A stretch of 64,000 nucleotides of DNA from Streptomyces fumigatiscleroticus. Its GTDB lineage: Bacteria; Actinomycetota; Actinomycetes; Streptomycetales; Streptomycetaceae. Made by a program: the position numbers and the translations under genes. The stretch is taken from NCBI RefSeq assembly GCF_014647975.1, contig NZ_BMQF01000001.1, forward strand, positions 558,001 to 622,000, given 5' to 3'. Under the pieces are notes generated by a model. That model made no database searches and was not told the origin of the DNA. It was given only the letters and a program-made list of their open reading frames with translations. Shown piece by piece: positions 25,559 through 33,408 of this stretch. Every line of letters starts with the position of its first letter. The first letter of the stretch is position 1.

Positions 25559-26548
25559 ATGGTGTTCAAACGGCTGCTCGGTTCGCTCGGCGTGGGCGGG
25601 CCCACGGTGGACACGGTCCTGGACGGGGGCGCCGCCCGGCCGGGCGGCGGACTGTCGGGACAGGTGCATCTCCAGGGCGGTGAGAGCGACTTCGACATCG
25701 AGCACATCACCCTGGAACTGGTCGCCCGGGTGGAGATCGAGGAGGACGACGGCGAGGGCGAGGGCGTCGTCGCCTTCGAGCGGTTCACCGTGGGCGGCGG
25801 CTTCCGGCTGGCCGCGGGCGAGCGGCGCAGCGTGCCCTTCACCGTGACGCTGCCCTGGGAGACGCCGGTCACCGAGCTGTACGGCCAGCCGCTGGGCATC
25901 GTCCTGGGGGTGCGCACCGAGCTGGCGGTGGCGGGCGCCCGCGACAAGGGCGACCTCGACCAGCTGACCGTGGCCCCGCTGCCCGTCCAGGAGGCGGTCC
26001 TGGAGGCCCTCGGGCAGCTCGGCTTCGGCTTCCGGTCGGCCGACCTGGAGTACGGGCGGATCGGCGGCACCGGGCAGCAGCTGCCGTTCTTCCAGGAGAT
26101 CGAACTCACCCCGGCGCCGCAGTACGCGCACCAGGTGAACGAGATCGAGCTGACCTTCCTGGCCTCACCGGCCGGCCTGGAGGTGGTCCTGGAGGCGGAC
26201 AAGCGCGGCGGCTTCCTCTCCCCCGGCCACGACGCGCTCAGCCGCTTCACCGTCTCCCACGGCGACGTGCCGCACCAGGACTTCAACGCCCTGGTCGACG
26301 GCTGGATCCGGCAGCTGGTCGACCACCGCGCGGCGTACGCCCCGCACGCCTCGTACGGACACGACGGGCACCACTTCGGCGATCACGGCCACCACGGTGA
26401 CCACGACGGTCACCGCTCCGGTCCGGGCATGGGCACCGCCGTCGCCGCGGGCGCGGCCGGGCTCGCCGTCGGTGTCGTGGGCGGCATGGTCGCGGCCGAG
26501 GCCGTCAACGAGATCGGCGACTTCTTCGAAGGCGACGACGAGGACTGA
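25559..26548 (+). CDS. Spo0M-like sporulation control protein
   Basis: This 329-aa protein belongs to the SpoOM family. An arrestin-like beta-sandwich occupies residues about 1-250 (MVFKRLLGSLGVGGPTVDT, then DFDIEHITLELVARVEIEED). A His-rich stretch follows at about 265-285 (HDGHHFGDHGHHGDHDGH), then a glycine-zipper hydrophobic helix (AAGAAGLAVGVVGGMVAAEA) and an acidic tail. In Bacillus, Spo0M affects sporulation and cell-division behaviour. The His cluster may bind metal and the helix could touch membrane. AAAGGAG (25541-25547) precedes ATG 25559. It probably belongs to the BlaI-type regulon with terB and terD. Confidence 0.85.
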   Translation: MVFKRLLGSLGVGGPTVDTVLDGGAARPGGGLSGQVHLQGGESDFDIEHITLELVARVEIEEDDGEGEGVVAFERFTVGGGFRLAAGERRSVPFTVTLPWETPVTELYGQPLGIVLGVRTELAVAGARDKGDLDQLTVAPLPVQEAVLEALGQLGFGFRSADLEYGRIGGTGQQLPFFQEIELTPAPQYAHQVNEIELTFLASPAGLEVVLEADKRGGFLSPGHDALSRFTVSHGDVPHQDFNALVDGWIRQLVDHRAAYAPHASYGHDGHHFGDHGHHGDHDGHRSGPGMGTAVAAGAAGLAVGVVGGMVAAEAVNEIGDFFEGDDED

Positions 26549-26562
26549 TCGGGCTGATATTT

Positions 26563-26578
26563 TCTACAGTGCTGTAGA
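26563..26578. promoter_or_regulatory. BlaI-type operator candidate upstream of terB
   Basis: TCTACAGTGCTGTAGA is a perfect dyad (extended by one more pair to TTCTACAG/CTGTAGAA at 26562-26579) 36 bp before the terB start. BlaI/MecI repressors recognise TACA/TGTA dyads, and a BlaI-family gene lies 1.5 kb downstream. TACAGT within it could be the -10, so binding would block the promoter. Confidence 0.65.
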
Positions 26579-26614
26579 AGATCGTTCCCGTAGATCGACC
26601 GGTACGGAGTGCTC

Positions 26615-27070
26615 ATGGCCCTGTGGGACCGCCTCAAGGAGTCCGCGTCGCAGATGCAGACCCAGCTGACGGCGAAGAAGAACGACCTCAAGAGCGGCGC
26701 GTTCCGCGACGCCAGCATGGCGATGTGCGCGCTGGTGGCCGCCGCGGACGGCACCGTCGACCCGTCCGAGCGGCAGCGTGTGGCCCAGCTGATCGCCACC
26801 AACGACGTGCTCCAGAACTTCCCCGCCGACGATCTGCGCCGCCGGTTCGAGGAGAACCTGGACAAGCTCACGGCCGACTTCGCCTTCGGCAAGGTCAGCG
26901 TGTTGCAGGAGATCGCCAAGGCGAAGAAGAAGCCCGCCGAGGCGCGTGCCGTCATCCAGATCGGCATCGTCATCGGCGGCGCCGACGGCGACTTCGACAA
27001 GACGGAGCAGGCCGTGGTGCGCGAGGCCTGCTACACGCTGGACCTGCCGCCGCACGAGTTCGACCTCTGA
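26615..27070 (+). CDS. terB: TerB family tellurite resistance protein
   Basis: This 151-aa all-helical protein has the TerB core: AMCALVAAADGTVDPSERQR early, and IGIVIGGADGDFDKTEQAVV late, the two acidic helix-loop repeats that bind metal in the family. TerB works with TerD-family proteins in a membrane-associated stress response to tellurite, oxidants and phage. ATG 26615 is preferred; an in-frame GTG lies six bases upstream. The perfect dyad at 26562-26579 sits over its promoter region. A terD gene lies 1.6 kb further on. Confidence 0.9.
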   Translation: MALWDRLKESASQMQTQLTAKKNDLKSGAFRDASMAMCALVAAADGTVDPSERQRVAQLIATNDVLQNFPADDLRRRFEENLDKLTADFAFGKVSVLQEIAKAKKKPAEARAVIQIGIVIGGADGDFDKTEQAVVREACYTLDLPPHEFDL

Positions 27071-27085
27071 GCGGGGCCGGAAGGA

Positions 27086-27128
27086 AACGGATCGGGCCGG
27101 TGCCGCGCGGGCACCGGCCCGATCCGTT
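27086..27128. terminator. Strong bidirectional terminator between terB and the M56 peptidase gene
   Basis: A perfect 19-bp stem (27086-27104 pairing with 27110-27128) encloses a 5-base loop. AAC at the start pairs with GTT at the end. It lies 16 bp after the terB stop and before the convergent peptidase gene, so it can serve both. Confidence 0.8.
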
Positions 27129-27149
27129 CGCCCCCGCACGCGGGGCGGG

Positions 27150-28085
27150 TCACAGCGGCGTCGCCGCGTGCAGGATGAGCACCATCGTCACGGCCGAATT
27201 GGCGGACGACATCGCGGACACGGCCGTGCCGACGGCCGCCGCCCAGGCCGCCGCCCCCACCCCGGTGAACACCGGGGGCCAGCCGCGCGGCGCGGGCGCG
27301 GGCCCCAGCAGGGCCGCCACCCGGCGCGGTACGGGTCCCGGCGCCGCGAAGCCCGCCAGCGTGGGCAGCGGCGTGCCCCGGGAGACCAGCGCCGCCTTCC
27401 CGATCGCGCACGCCACCGTCCGGCGGTCCCCGACGACCCGGGCCGCCTCCTCGTCCGCCCACCGCTCCGTCGTGTACGACACCGCCGTACGCAGCGGCCC
27501 CAGGAAGGGGTTGGCCCGCGCCGCCAGCTGCACGACCAGCAGGAAACGGTGGTGGCGTGCGGCCAGATGGGCCCGCTCGTGAGCGAAGAGCGCACGCCGC
27601 TCGGCGGCTTCGAGACCGGCCAGCAGCGCGGTGGTCACCACGATCCGGTCGCGCGCCCCGCCGCCGGGCAGGGCATAGGCGTACGGCAGGTCGTCGGCCA
27701 GCACCGCGACCTGTCCGCCGGGCAGGCCCGCCAGGGCCCGGTGGGCGCGGCGGCGCACCCGTCCGTGCCGCCACAGCAGCCCGCCGCAGGCCGCGGCCAC
27801 CGCCAGCAGCGCGGGGATGGCCGCCTTCCCGGCCACCTCGTCGTACGGCACGGCCTGGCGCACCTCCGGATCGGACCAGCCGTCGGGCAGCGGGTTGCCG
27901 GGCAGCTGCGCGGTGCCGACCACCATCAGCAGCCCCAGGCACACGGTGCTGCACAGCGCCATCACCCCGGCCACGCCCGTCAGCAGACGGGTGGCCGGGC
28001 GCGGATGCAGATGCTGCTCGGCCAGCCGGGCGATCGGCCAGGCCGTCAGCGGCAGGACGAGCGGCAGAAAGACGAACACCCCCAT
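27150..28085 (-). CDS. M56 family (BlaR1/MecR1-like) membrane peptidase
   Basis: This 311-aa membrane protein has about four hydrophobic spans and the zinc-protease motif HERAH at residues 169-173, with a downstream ERWADEEA segment supplying the third ligand. This is the metalloprotease half of BlaR1/MecR1-type sensors, without the C-terminal penicillin-binding domain. In such pairs the protease inactivates the partner BlaI repressor upon a signal. It starts 6 bp after the stop of the BlaI-family gene, a normal pairing. The signal sensed here is unknown and need not be a beta-lactam. Confidence 0.88.
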   Translation of the reverse strand: MGVFVFLPLVLPLTAWPIARLAEQHLHPRPATRLLTGVAGVMALCSTVCLGLLMVVGTAQLPGNPLPDGWSDPEVRQAVPYDEVAGKAAIPALLAVAAACGGLLWRHGRVRRRAHRALAGLPGGQVAVLADDLPYAYALPGGGARDRIVVTTALLAGLEAAERRALFAHERAHLAARHHRFLLVVQLAARANPFLGPLRTAVSYTTERWADEEAARVVGDRRTVACAIGKAALVSRGTPLPTLAGFAAPGPVPRRVAALLGPAPAPRGWPPVFTGVGAAAWAAAVGTAVSAMSSANSAVTMVLILHAATPL

Positions 28086-28091
28086 GAGGTC

Positions 28092-28478
28092 TCAGTCTTC
28101 CCCTTCCGTATGCGTCCGCCCCAGCAGTTCCCGCAGCAGCCGCTCGTCCTCCGGGCCGAGCGCGGTGACGAAACGGGCCAGTACCGCCTCGCGGTCCCGC
28201 TCTCCGTCCAGCACCTTGCGCATCTTCCGGGCGGCCAGCCCCGCCTCGTCCGAGGCCGGGGTCCACACGAAGGACCGCCCGGCGCGCTCACGGGTGACCG
28301 CGCCCTTGGCCAGCAGCCGGGTCAGGATCGTGATCACCGTCGTATAGGCGAGATCGCCGCCCAGCCGCTCCTGCACCCAGCCCGCGGTCGCCGGCGCGTC
28401 GGCCTCCCGCAGGGCCGACAGGACCTGCACCTCCAGCTCGCCCTGCCCCCGTCGCCGGGGGCGCCGGTGATCCGTCAC
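28092..28478 (-). CDS. BlaI/MecI family transcriptional repressor
   Basis: This 128-aa winged-helix protein has the Penicillinase_R domain: GELEVQVLSALREADAPATA at the N terminus, then AYTTVITILTRLLAKGAV as recognition helix, and a C-terminal dimerisation helix cluster. GTG 28478 gives the usual family length and follows AAGGGGAA; an ATG at 28511 would add 11 residues. It is co-transcribed with the M56 peptidase. TCTACANNNNTGTAGA-type dyads upstream of its own gene and of terB, terD and Spo0M are its likely operators. The protein and the site design suggest an autoregulated stress switch. Confidence 0.9.
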   Translation of the reverse strand: MTDHRRPRRRGQGELEVQVLSALREADAPATAGWVQERLGGDLAYTTVITILTRLLAKGAVTRERAGRSFVWTPASDEAGLAARKMRKVLDGERDREAVLARFVTALGPEDERLLRELLGRTHTEGED

Positions 28479-28606
28479 GCCCTGTTCCCCTTCCGCTGCC
28501 GCGCCCTTCACGGGCGGTCCATCGTAAGGACACCCGGCGCCCGCCGGGCGCCCCGCGCGCCGCTTGTGCGTCCCCGGCGCTTCCGTCCGGATCCCGTCCC
28601 CATGTT

Positions 28607-28622
28607 TCTACACTGCTGTAGA
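28607..28622. promoter_or_regulatory. BlaI-type operator candidate between blaI-like and terD genes
   Basis: TCTACACTGCTGTAGA is a perfect 6-4-6 dyad in the divergent region, 129 bp from the repressor start and 63 bp from the terD start. It is of the same design as the dyads at 25480 and 26563. One site could control both directions. Confidence 0.65.
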
Positions 28623-28684
28623 TTCGGCTAGGGTCGCCACCACCGGGCGTCGAACGCCTCGTCCAGGCATCCAGGAGGAGAGCA

Positions 28685-29260
28685 GTGGGAGTTTCCCTGT
28701 CCAAGGGCGGCAACGTATCGCTGAGCAAGGAGGCACCGGGCCTGACCGCGGTCCTGGTCGGTCTGGGCTGGGACGTGCGCACCACGACCGGCACGGACTA
28801 CGACCTCGACGCCTCGGCCCTGCTGCTCGACGCGTCCGGCAAGGTGCCCTCCGACCGGCACTTCGTCTTCTACAACAACCTCACCAGCCCCGACGGCTCG
28901 GTCGAGCACACCGGTGACAACCTCACCGGCGAGGGCGAGGGCGACGACGAGAGCGTCAAGGTGAACCTGGCCGCCGTGCCCGCCGACGTCGACCGGATCG
29001 TCTTCCCGGTCTCCATCCACGACGCCCAGAACCGCGGCCAGAGCTTCGGCCAGGTCCGCAACGCCTTCATCCGCGTCGTCAACCAGGCGAACGGCCAGGA
29101 GATCGCGCGCTACGACCTCTCCGAGGACGCCGCCACCGAGACCGCGATGATCTTCGGTGAGCTGTACCGGCACGGAACCGACTGGAAGTTCCGCGCGGTG
29201 GGGCAGGGCTACGCCTCCGGGCTGGCCGGCATCGCCGCCGACTTCGGCGTCAACGTCTGA
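28685..29260 (+). CDS. terD: TerD family stress protein
   Basis: This 191-aa protein has the TerD hallmarks: [19 protein letters not shown] at the N terminus, [32 protein letters not shown] and [15 protein letters not shown]. The acidic clusters form the Ca2+-binding sites of the family. TerD proteins act in tellurite/oxidant stress responses and, in Streptomyces, influence development. GTG 28685 follows AGGAGGAG. A BlaI-type dyad lies 63 bp upstream. A TatA-like gene follows after 15 bp and is probably co-transcribed. Confidence 0.93.
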   Translation: MGVSLSKGGNVSLSKEAPGLTAVLVGLGWDVRTTTGTDYDLDASALLLDASGKVPSDRHFVFYNNLTSPDGSVEHTGDNLTGEGEGDDESVKVNLAAVPADVDRIVFPVSIHDAQNRGQSFGQVRNAFIRVVNQANGQEIARYDLSEDAATETAMIFGELYRHGTDWKFRAVGQGYASGLAGIAADFGVNV

Positions 29261-29275
29261 GCGGGGACGGCACCC

Positions 29276-29527
29276 GTGTTCGGACTGAGCGAACTCGCCG
29301 TCGTCCTCGTCGTCGTCATCGCCGTCCTCGCGGTCAAGAAGCTCCCCGAACTGACCCGCTCGGCGGGCAGGTCGGCACGCATCCTGAAGGCGGAGGCGCG
29401 GGCACCGAAGGAGGAACGGGCACCGGCCGGGGAGGAGGGGACGGCGCCGCGCGTGATCCGCGGGGAGGTCGTCGATCCCGCTCCGGGAACGTCCCGGCCG
29501 GCCGCGCGGCCCGAGCCCGAGAACTGA
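29276..29527 (+). CDS. TatA/E-like small membrane protein
   Basis: This 83-aa protein has one N-terminal membrane helix (FGLSELAVVLVVVIAVLAV) followed by KKLPELTRSAGRSARILKAE, the amphipathic helix of TatA/E family proteins, and a Pro/Ala/Glu-rich tail. The Phe-Gly hinge that normally joins the two helices is absent (LAVKKLP), so function in Tat translocation is uncertain and it may be an accessory paralogue. GTG 29276 follows GGGGACGG. It lies 15 bp after terD on the same strand. Confidence 0.7.
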   Translation: MFGLSELAVVLVVVIAVLAVKKLPELTRSAGRSARILKAEARAPKEERAPAGEEGTAPRVIRGEVVDPAPGTSRPAARPEPEN

Positions 29528-29740
29528 ACGGGCCGCAGATCAGCGCCGCCTCCGCACCGCCCAGGCGGCCAGGGAGACGACGCCCGGCAGCAGAAGCAGC
29601 GCCCAGGCCGCCGGCAGTTCGCGAGCGTGCGCGCCGGGCGTCGCCGGGCAGGCGGGAAGGTGACGGCGGGCCGCGGGGCCCTGCCGTCGCCTCCGCGTCG
29701 TCCGTCGCCGTGGCGGGGCCGGCGGCCGTGCGGTCCGGGT
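29528..29740 (-). pseudogene. Region with a C-terminal membrane-protein remnant
   Basis: On the minus strand, a frame ending in TGA near 29540 reads ELPAAWALLLLPGVVSLAAW followed by AVRRRR. That is a single hydrophobic segment with a basic tail, as at the end of a membrane protein. Upstream the frame is Arg/Pro-rich low-complexity sequence with no recognisable domain or start. It may be a decayed gene end. Confidence 0.3.
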
Positions 29741-30034
29741 TCAGGGCGCGATCTCCAGGCCGTGCCGGCCGACCCGTCGTGGGTCGGCGGGTCCGGCCAC
29801 CGGCAGCGCCGGGACGCTGTCCCGGACCGTGATCCCGGTCAGGCCCCCGGCCAGCTCCGGATCGAGCGGACAGGGGCCCGGCGCGTGCTCGCAGGCGTTC
29901 GTCAGCAGCTCGCTGACGACGAGCTGCACCATGCCCGTCGCCCGCCCGGGCACCGGCACGCCGTGCACGGTCGATCGCCCGTTCGGGCAGTTTCGTCCAT
30001 GCCAACCGCCCTCTGCCCGAGCACCTGGCTCCAC
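29741..30034 (-). pseudogene. Truncated anti-sigma-type (GHKL) ATPase remnant
   Basis: A 97-codon frame contains VVSELLTNACEHAPGP, the N box of the small RsbW-like ATPases abundant in Streptomyces, then TVRDSVPALPVAGPADP and GRHGLEI. The frame stops immediately after this G2-like segment, where intact relatives continue for 20-30 residues. The N-terminal part is also poor. It is probably a broken copy rather than a working anti-sigma factor. The rest of the gap up to 30074 shows nothing else convincing. Confidence 0.5.
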
Positions 30035-30074
30035 TCACTCCCGGCGCCCACCCGCGAAGCCGGGCGCCACCGGG

Positions 30075-31067
30075 TCAGGCGGCGGTGCGCTGCTTGCCGA
30101 GGGCGTCGGCGAGCTGCTCGCGGTTCATCTTCGAACGGCCGGGGACCCCGGCCTCGGACGCGCGCCGGTACAGCTCGTCCCGGGAGAGGGACGCGAGGTC
30201 CTCGCCACCGCCCTGCCGCTTCCGCTTCCCCTTCTCCTTCCCCTTCTGTTCCGGCTTCTGTTCCGGCTTCTGTTCCGGCTTCTTGCCGCGGGCGCGCTCG
30301 ACGCTGGTGCGGAGGGCCTCCATGAGGTCGATGACATTGGTCGCCTCGGGCGGCGCGGCCTCGCCGACGATCTCCTCGCCCTGCCGCTTGGCGTCCACGA
30401 GGTCCTTGACGCGCTCCTCGAACACGTCCCGGTAGTCCTCGGGCCTCCAGTCGATACTGAGGGCGTCGATCAGCTGCTGGGCGGTTCTCAGCTCCTGGCC
30501 GGTGGCCTTGACCTGCCCGCCGGGCAGGACGTCCAGTTCCCGGTGCGGGTCGCGCACCTCGTCGGCCCAGTGCATGGTGTGCAGGACCAGGACGTCCTTC
30601 TGGGCCCGCAGGGCGGTCAGGTACTCCTTGTTGCGCATGGTGAAGGTGGCGACGCCGGCCTTGTCCGCGCGCTCCAGCGCGGCCCGCAGCAGCTCGTAGA
30701 CCTTGAGGTACTCCATGCCGCGCGGGGCGACGTAGTAGGTGCGGTCGAAGTAGACGGGCTCGATCTCGCCCAGGTCGACGAAGCCGACCATGTCGATCAC
30801 CTTCGACCTGCCGGGGGCGATCTCCTCCAGCTCCTCCGGCTCCACGACGACGTAGTCGCCGCCGCCCAGGTCGTAGCCCTTGATGATCTCGTCGGTGCTC
30901 ACCTCCTCGCCCGTGCGCTCGTTCACGCGCCGGTTGCGGACGCGGTCGGAGGTGCCGCGTTGCAGCTGGTGGAAGTGGACGGTGTGGTCCTCGGTCGCCG
31001 TGTACAGGCCCACGGGCACCGTGACCAGCCCGAAGGTCACCACGCCGGTCCAGATCGGTCTCGCCAT
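30075..31067 (-). CDS. ku: Ku DNA end-binding protein
   Basis: This 330-aa protein begins MARPIWTGVVTFGLVTVPVG and carries the Ku ring domain (about residues 1-255). A Lys/Glu-rich linker with three KPEQ repeats follows, then a C-terminal SAP/Rho-N-like helix-extended-loop-helix (about 290-325, SLSRDELYRRASEAGVPGRS). Ku binds DNA ends and recruits a ligase for non-homologous end joining. Its ATG overlaps the stop of the upstream coiled-coil gene by one base (TGATG at 31069-31065). A ligase gene lies divergently beyond that gene, so this is an NHEJ locus. The SAP-like tail suggests extra DNA contact. Confidence 0.93.
   Translation of the reverse strand: MARPIWTGVVTFGLVTVPVGLYTATEDHTVHFHQLQRGTSDRVRNRRVNERTGEEVSTDEIIKGYDLGGGDYVVVEPEELEEIAPGRSKVIDMVGFVDLGEIEPVYFDRTYYVAPRGMEYLKVYELLRAALERADKAGVATFTMRNKEYLTALRAQKDVLVLHTMHWADEVRDPHRELDVLPGGQVKATGQELRTAQQLIDALSIDWRPEDYRDVFEERVKDLVDAKRQGEEIVGEAAPPEATNVIDLMEALRTSVERARGKKPEQKPEQKPEQKGKEKGKRKRQGGGEDLASLSRDELYRRASEAGVPGRSKMNREQLADALGKQRTAA
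30244..30279 (-). repeat. Three 12-bp in-frame tandem repeats in ku
   Basis: TTCTGTTCCGGC occurs three times without interruption (30244-30255, 30256-30267, 30268-30279) and encodes KPEQ units in the Ku linker. The copy number could vary between strains by slippage without shifting the frame. Confidence 0.9.
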
Positions 31068-31969
31068 CACTTCTCGCCTCCTTCGCCGCCGCGGCGGCCG
31101 GTTCCCCGTTCGGTCAGACGCCGGACCTGCGCGGCGGCGGTCCGGGCACGGCGGCGGGCCTCGCGGACCCGCCGGTCGGCGTCGCGCTCCTTCTCGCGCG
31201 CCTCGCGTCCGGCGGCGCGCGCCCGTTGCTCCTCCTGCCGGACCCGCTCCAGCTCCCCGGCCAGCTCGTCGGCCCGCCGCCCAAGTCCGCCCGCACGCTC
31301 GCCGGCGTCCTCGGCCTCGCGGCCGGCCGCGCGTGCCTCGTCCCGCACGGCGCGCAGGTCGCGCTCGGCGTCCTCGGCCTCCTGCCGGGCGCGGGCCAGC
31401 CGGCGCCGCCGTTCCGCGTCCGCCGTGCCGTCGCGGCGGGCGGCCGGCCGGGACGGGGCGGCGGGCGCGGGGCGGGCCGCGGCACCGTCCGCGGCGGCGG
31501 GGAAGCCCACGGCGGCGTCGAGGGGGCGGACCAGCCGGCCGGCCGCCCACCGGCGGGCGGCGTCCGGGTCGGCGAGGACCGCGTGCAGGGTGTTCTCGAC
31601 CTCGCGCCGGGCGCTGTCGCCGAGCGGGTGACCGGCCTCGGCCGCCAGCTCTGCGGCCTGCCGGGCCAGCGCGTCGACCAGCACCCGCTGCCGGCCGCTC
31701 AGCTCGCGCAGCTGTGCGCCGTCCAGGTCCTGGTGCGCCCGGCGCAGGGCCTCGCCGAGGCTGAGCAGCGGCCCGATCTCCCCGGTCTGTTCGCGGACGA
31801 GGAGATTGTTCGCCCAGGCCGCGAGGTTGGGACGGCGCAGCTTGCCGATCCGGCCGGCCAGGGCGCGGTCACCGGCCTCGCGGGCCGCCGCCGCGCGGGC
31901 GTCGCGGGCCGCGGTGAACTCCTCCGGCCGCAGCCCGTAGAGCTCGTCGGCGACAGAGTCCAGGTCCAC
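31067..31969 (-). CDS. Coiled-coil protein of the Ku operon
   Basis: This 300-aa protein has a folded N-terminal half (residues 1-150, MDLDSVADELYGLRPEEFTA and KLRRPNLAAWANNLLVREQT) and a highly charged C-terminal half (about 175-285) rich in Ala, Arg and Glu. That half is predicted to be one long coiled coil. I recognise it only as a conserved actinobacterial protein of unknown function often found near Ku and ligase genes. The one-base overlap with ku implies coupled expression and perhaps a structural role in end joining. No enzymatic motif is visible. Confidence 0.75.
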   Translation of the reverse strand: MDLDSVADELYGLRPEEFTAARDARAAAAREAGDRALAGRIGKLRRPNLAAWANNLLVREQTGEIGPLLSLGEALRRAHQDLDGAQLRELSGRQRVLVDALARQAAELAAEAGHPLGDSARREVENTLHAVLADPDAARRWAAGRLVRPLDAAVGFPAAADGAAARPAPAAPSRPAARRDGTADAERRRRLARARQEAEDAERDLRAVRDEARAAGREAEDAGERAGGLGRRADELAGELERVRQEEQRARAAGREAREKERDADRRVREARRRARTAAAQVRRLTERGTGRRGGEGGEK

Positions 31970-32081
31970 GTACGTCCGTCCCTTCCCGGCGTCCCTCCCC
32001 GGCGCCCCTTCTCCGGCATCCCTCCCGGCCCGGCGACCCCTGTCGTGTTTCTCGCTCTTGGGTGCTTATGTGGTGTTTGTG

Positions 32082-33059
32082 ATGATTCCTCCGGTGGAGC
32101 CGATGCTGGCCCGGGCGGTGCCCCGGCTGCCGGGGACGCGGGCGCTGCCCGGGGGCACGGTGTACGAGCCCAAGTACGACGGCTACCGGCTGCTGGTGTT
32201 CCGCACGGCGGGCCGGGTGTTCCTCCAGTCCCGCAACGGGCGTGATCTCACGGGCGGCTTCCCGGAGCTCGCCCGCGCGGCGGAGGCGCTCGGCGAGGAC
32301 GTGGTGCTCGACGGGGAGGCCGTGATCGAGACGGCGGGCCGGCTCGACTTCGGGGCGCTCCAGCAGCGCACCGGCCGCAGACCGGACACCGTCGCCCGGC
32401 TGGCCCGCCGGCAGCCCGCCCACCTGATCGCCTTCGACCTTCTCCACCGGGCGGGGACCGACCTGCTCACCCGGGGCTACGGGGACCGCCGTGCCGCCCT
32501 GGAGTCGCTGTTCCGGGACCACGATCTGCGGGCGCCCTGGTCCCTCACCCCGAACACCCCGGACCCGGGCCTGGCACGTGCCTGGGCCGAGGAGTGGGCC
32601 GCCTCGGGGGTCGAGGGGGTCGTCGCCAAGGGCGCCGGCCAGCCCTATCTGCCGGGGCGGCGCGGCTGGCAGAAGTACCGGCACACGGACACCGCCGAGG
32701 CCGTCGTCGGTGCCGTGACGGGCAGTCCCGCCCGCCCGGAGACGGTCCTGCTGGGCCGGTACACCCCCGAGGGCGAGCTGCGTCCGGTGGCCCGCAGCAC
32801 CCCGCTCGCCCCGCCGCTGCGGCGCGAGCTGGCGGGGCTGCTCACCCCGGCCGGTCCCGGCCATCCCTGGCGGGACCTGCGGATCTCCTCGCACTGGGGC
32901 AGCCGTACGCCGCTGGAGATCACGCCCGTCGCGCCGGATCTGGTGGCCGAGTTCCGGGGCGACACCGCCGTCGACCGGGGCCGCTGGCGCCATCCGGTGC
33001 GGCTGCACCGGCTGCGCACCGACCTCTCCCCCGGGGAGGTCCCCGCCCACCAGGCGTGA
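32082..33059 (+). CDS. ATP-dependent DNA ligase (LigC-type)
   Basis: This 325-aa protein has the nucleotidyltransferase lysine motif EPKYDGYR with Lys31, then QSRNGRDLTGGFPE (motif Ia), LDGEAVIE (motif III), GVEGVVAKGAGQPY (motif IV) and WQKYRH (motif V). An OB-fold domain follows. It has neither polymerase nor nuclease domain, so it corresponds to the short ligases acting with Ku in actinobacteria. ATG 32082 is uncertain: no Shine-Dalgarno site is visible, and TATGTG 10 bases upstream could be a -10, giving a leaderless transcript. It is divergent from the Ku operon. Confidence 0.9.
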   Translation: MIPPVEPMLARAVPRLPGTRALPGGTVYEPKYDGYRLLVFRTAGRVFLQSRNGRDLTGGFPELARAAEALGEDVVLDGEAVIETAGRLDFGALQQRTGRRPDTVARLARRQPAHLIAFDLLHRAGTDLLTRGYGDRRAALESLFRDHDLRAPWSLTPNTPDPGLARAWAEEWAASGVEGVVAKGAGQPYLPGRRGWQKYRHTDTAEAVVGAVTGSPARPETVLLGRYTPEGELRPVARSTPLAPPLRRELAGLLTPAGPGHPWRDLRISSHWGSRTPLEITPVAPDLVAEFRGDTAVDRGRWRHPVRLHRLRTDLSPGEVPAHQA

Positions 33060-33144
33060 CCTGCGCTTTCACCTCCCGGGATGCGGAGCGGACGCCTCCC
33101 GGCGAATCTGGACGGGAGGGCTTCGACCAGCAAGGAGGGTTGCC

Positions 33145-33339
33145 ATGTCCATGATGGACAAGATCAAAGGGATGCTCAAGGGCCACGAGAGCCAGGCCGA
33201 CAAGGGCGTCGACAAGGCCGGTGACTACGTCGACAAGAAGACGGGCGGCAAGTACCGCTCCCAGGTCGACATGGGGCAGGACCGGATGAGGGACGAGTTC
33301 GGGACCGGGCGGGGCCGGGACAACCCTCCGCGCACCTGA
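33145..33339 (+). CDS. MT0933-like antitoxin family small protein
   Basis: This 64-aa charged protein starts MSMMDKIKGMLKGHESQADK, followed by VDKAGDYVDKKTGGKYRSQV. It matches the small actinobacterial antitoxin family (PF14013), whose best-known member is Mycobacterium MT0933. AAGGAGG precedes ATG 33145. No toxin gene is adjacent, so it may act alone or serve another role; CsbD-like stress proteins also resemble it. A strong hairpin follows the stop. Confidence 0.75.
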   Translation: MSMMDKIKGMLKGHESQADKGVDKAGDYVDKKTGGKYRSQVDMGQDRMRDEFGTGRGRDNPPRT

Positions 33340-33347
33340 GCACGGCC

Positions 33348-33377
33348 GGCGGGCGGGCGGCGGACCGCCCGCCCGCC
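33348..33377. terminator. Bidirectional terminator hairpin
   Basis: A perfect 13-bp GC-only stem (33348-33360 with 33365-33377) encloses a CGGA loop, between the antitoxin-like gene and the convergent glycosidase gene. Confidence 0.75.
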
Positions 33378-33408
33378 GCTTCCCGGTGCGGCACCGCGCG
33401 GGCGGCCC

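Noticed and set aside
27150..28478. Beta-lactam resistance operon (blaR-blaI)
   Set aside because: The M56 protein lacks the penicillin-binding sensor domain and no beta-lactamase gene is near; the predicted operators lie before stress genes instead.
32082..33059. LigD multifunctional NHEJ ligase
   Set aside because: Only the ligase core and OB-fold are present; polymerase and phosphoesterase domains are missing, so it is LigC-type.
33145..33339. Toxin-antitoxin pair
   Set aside because: The small antitoxin-like gene has no toxin gene beside it; the ligase and the glycosidase are unrelated.
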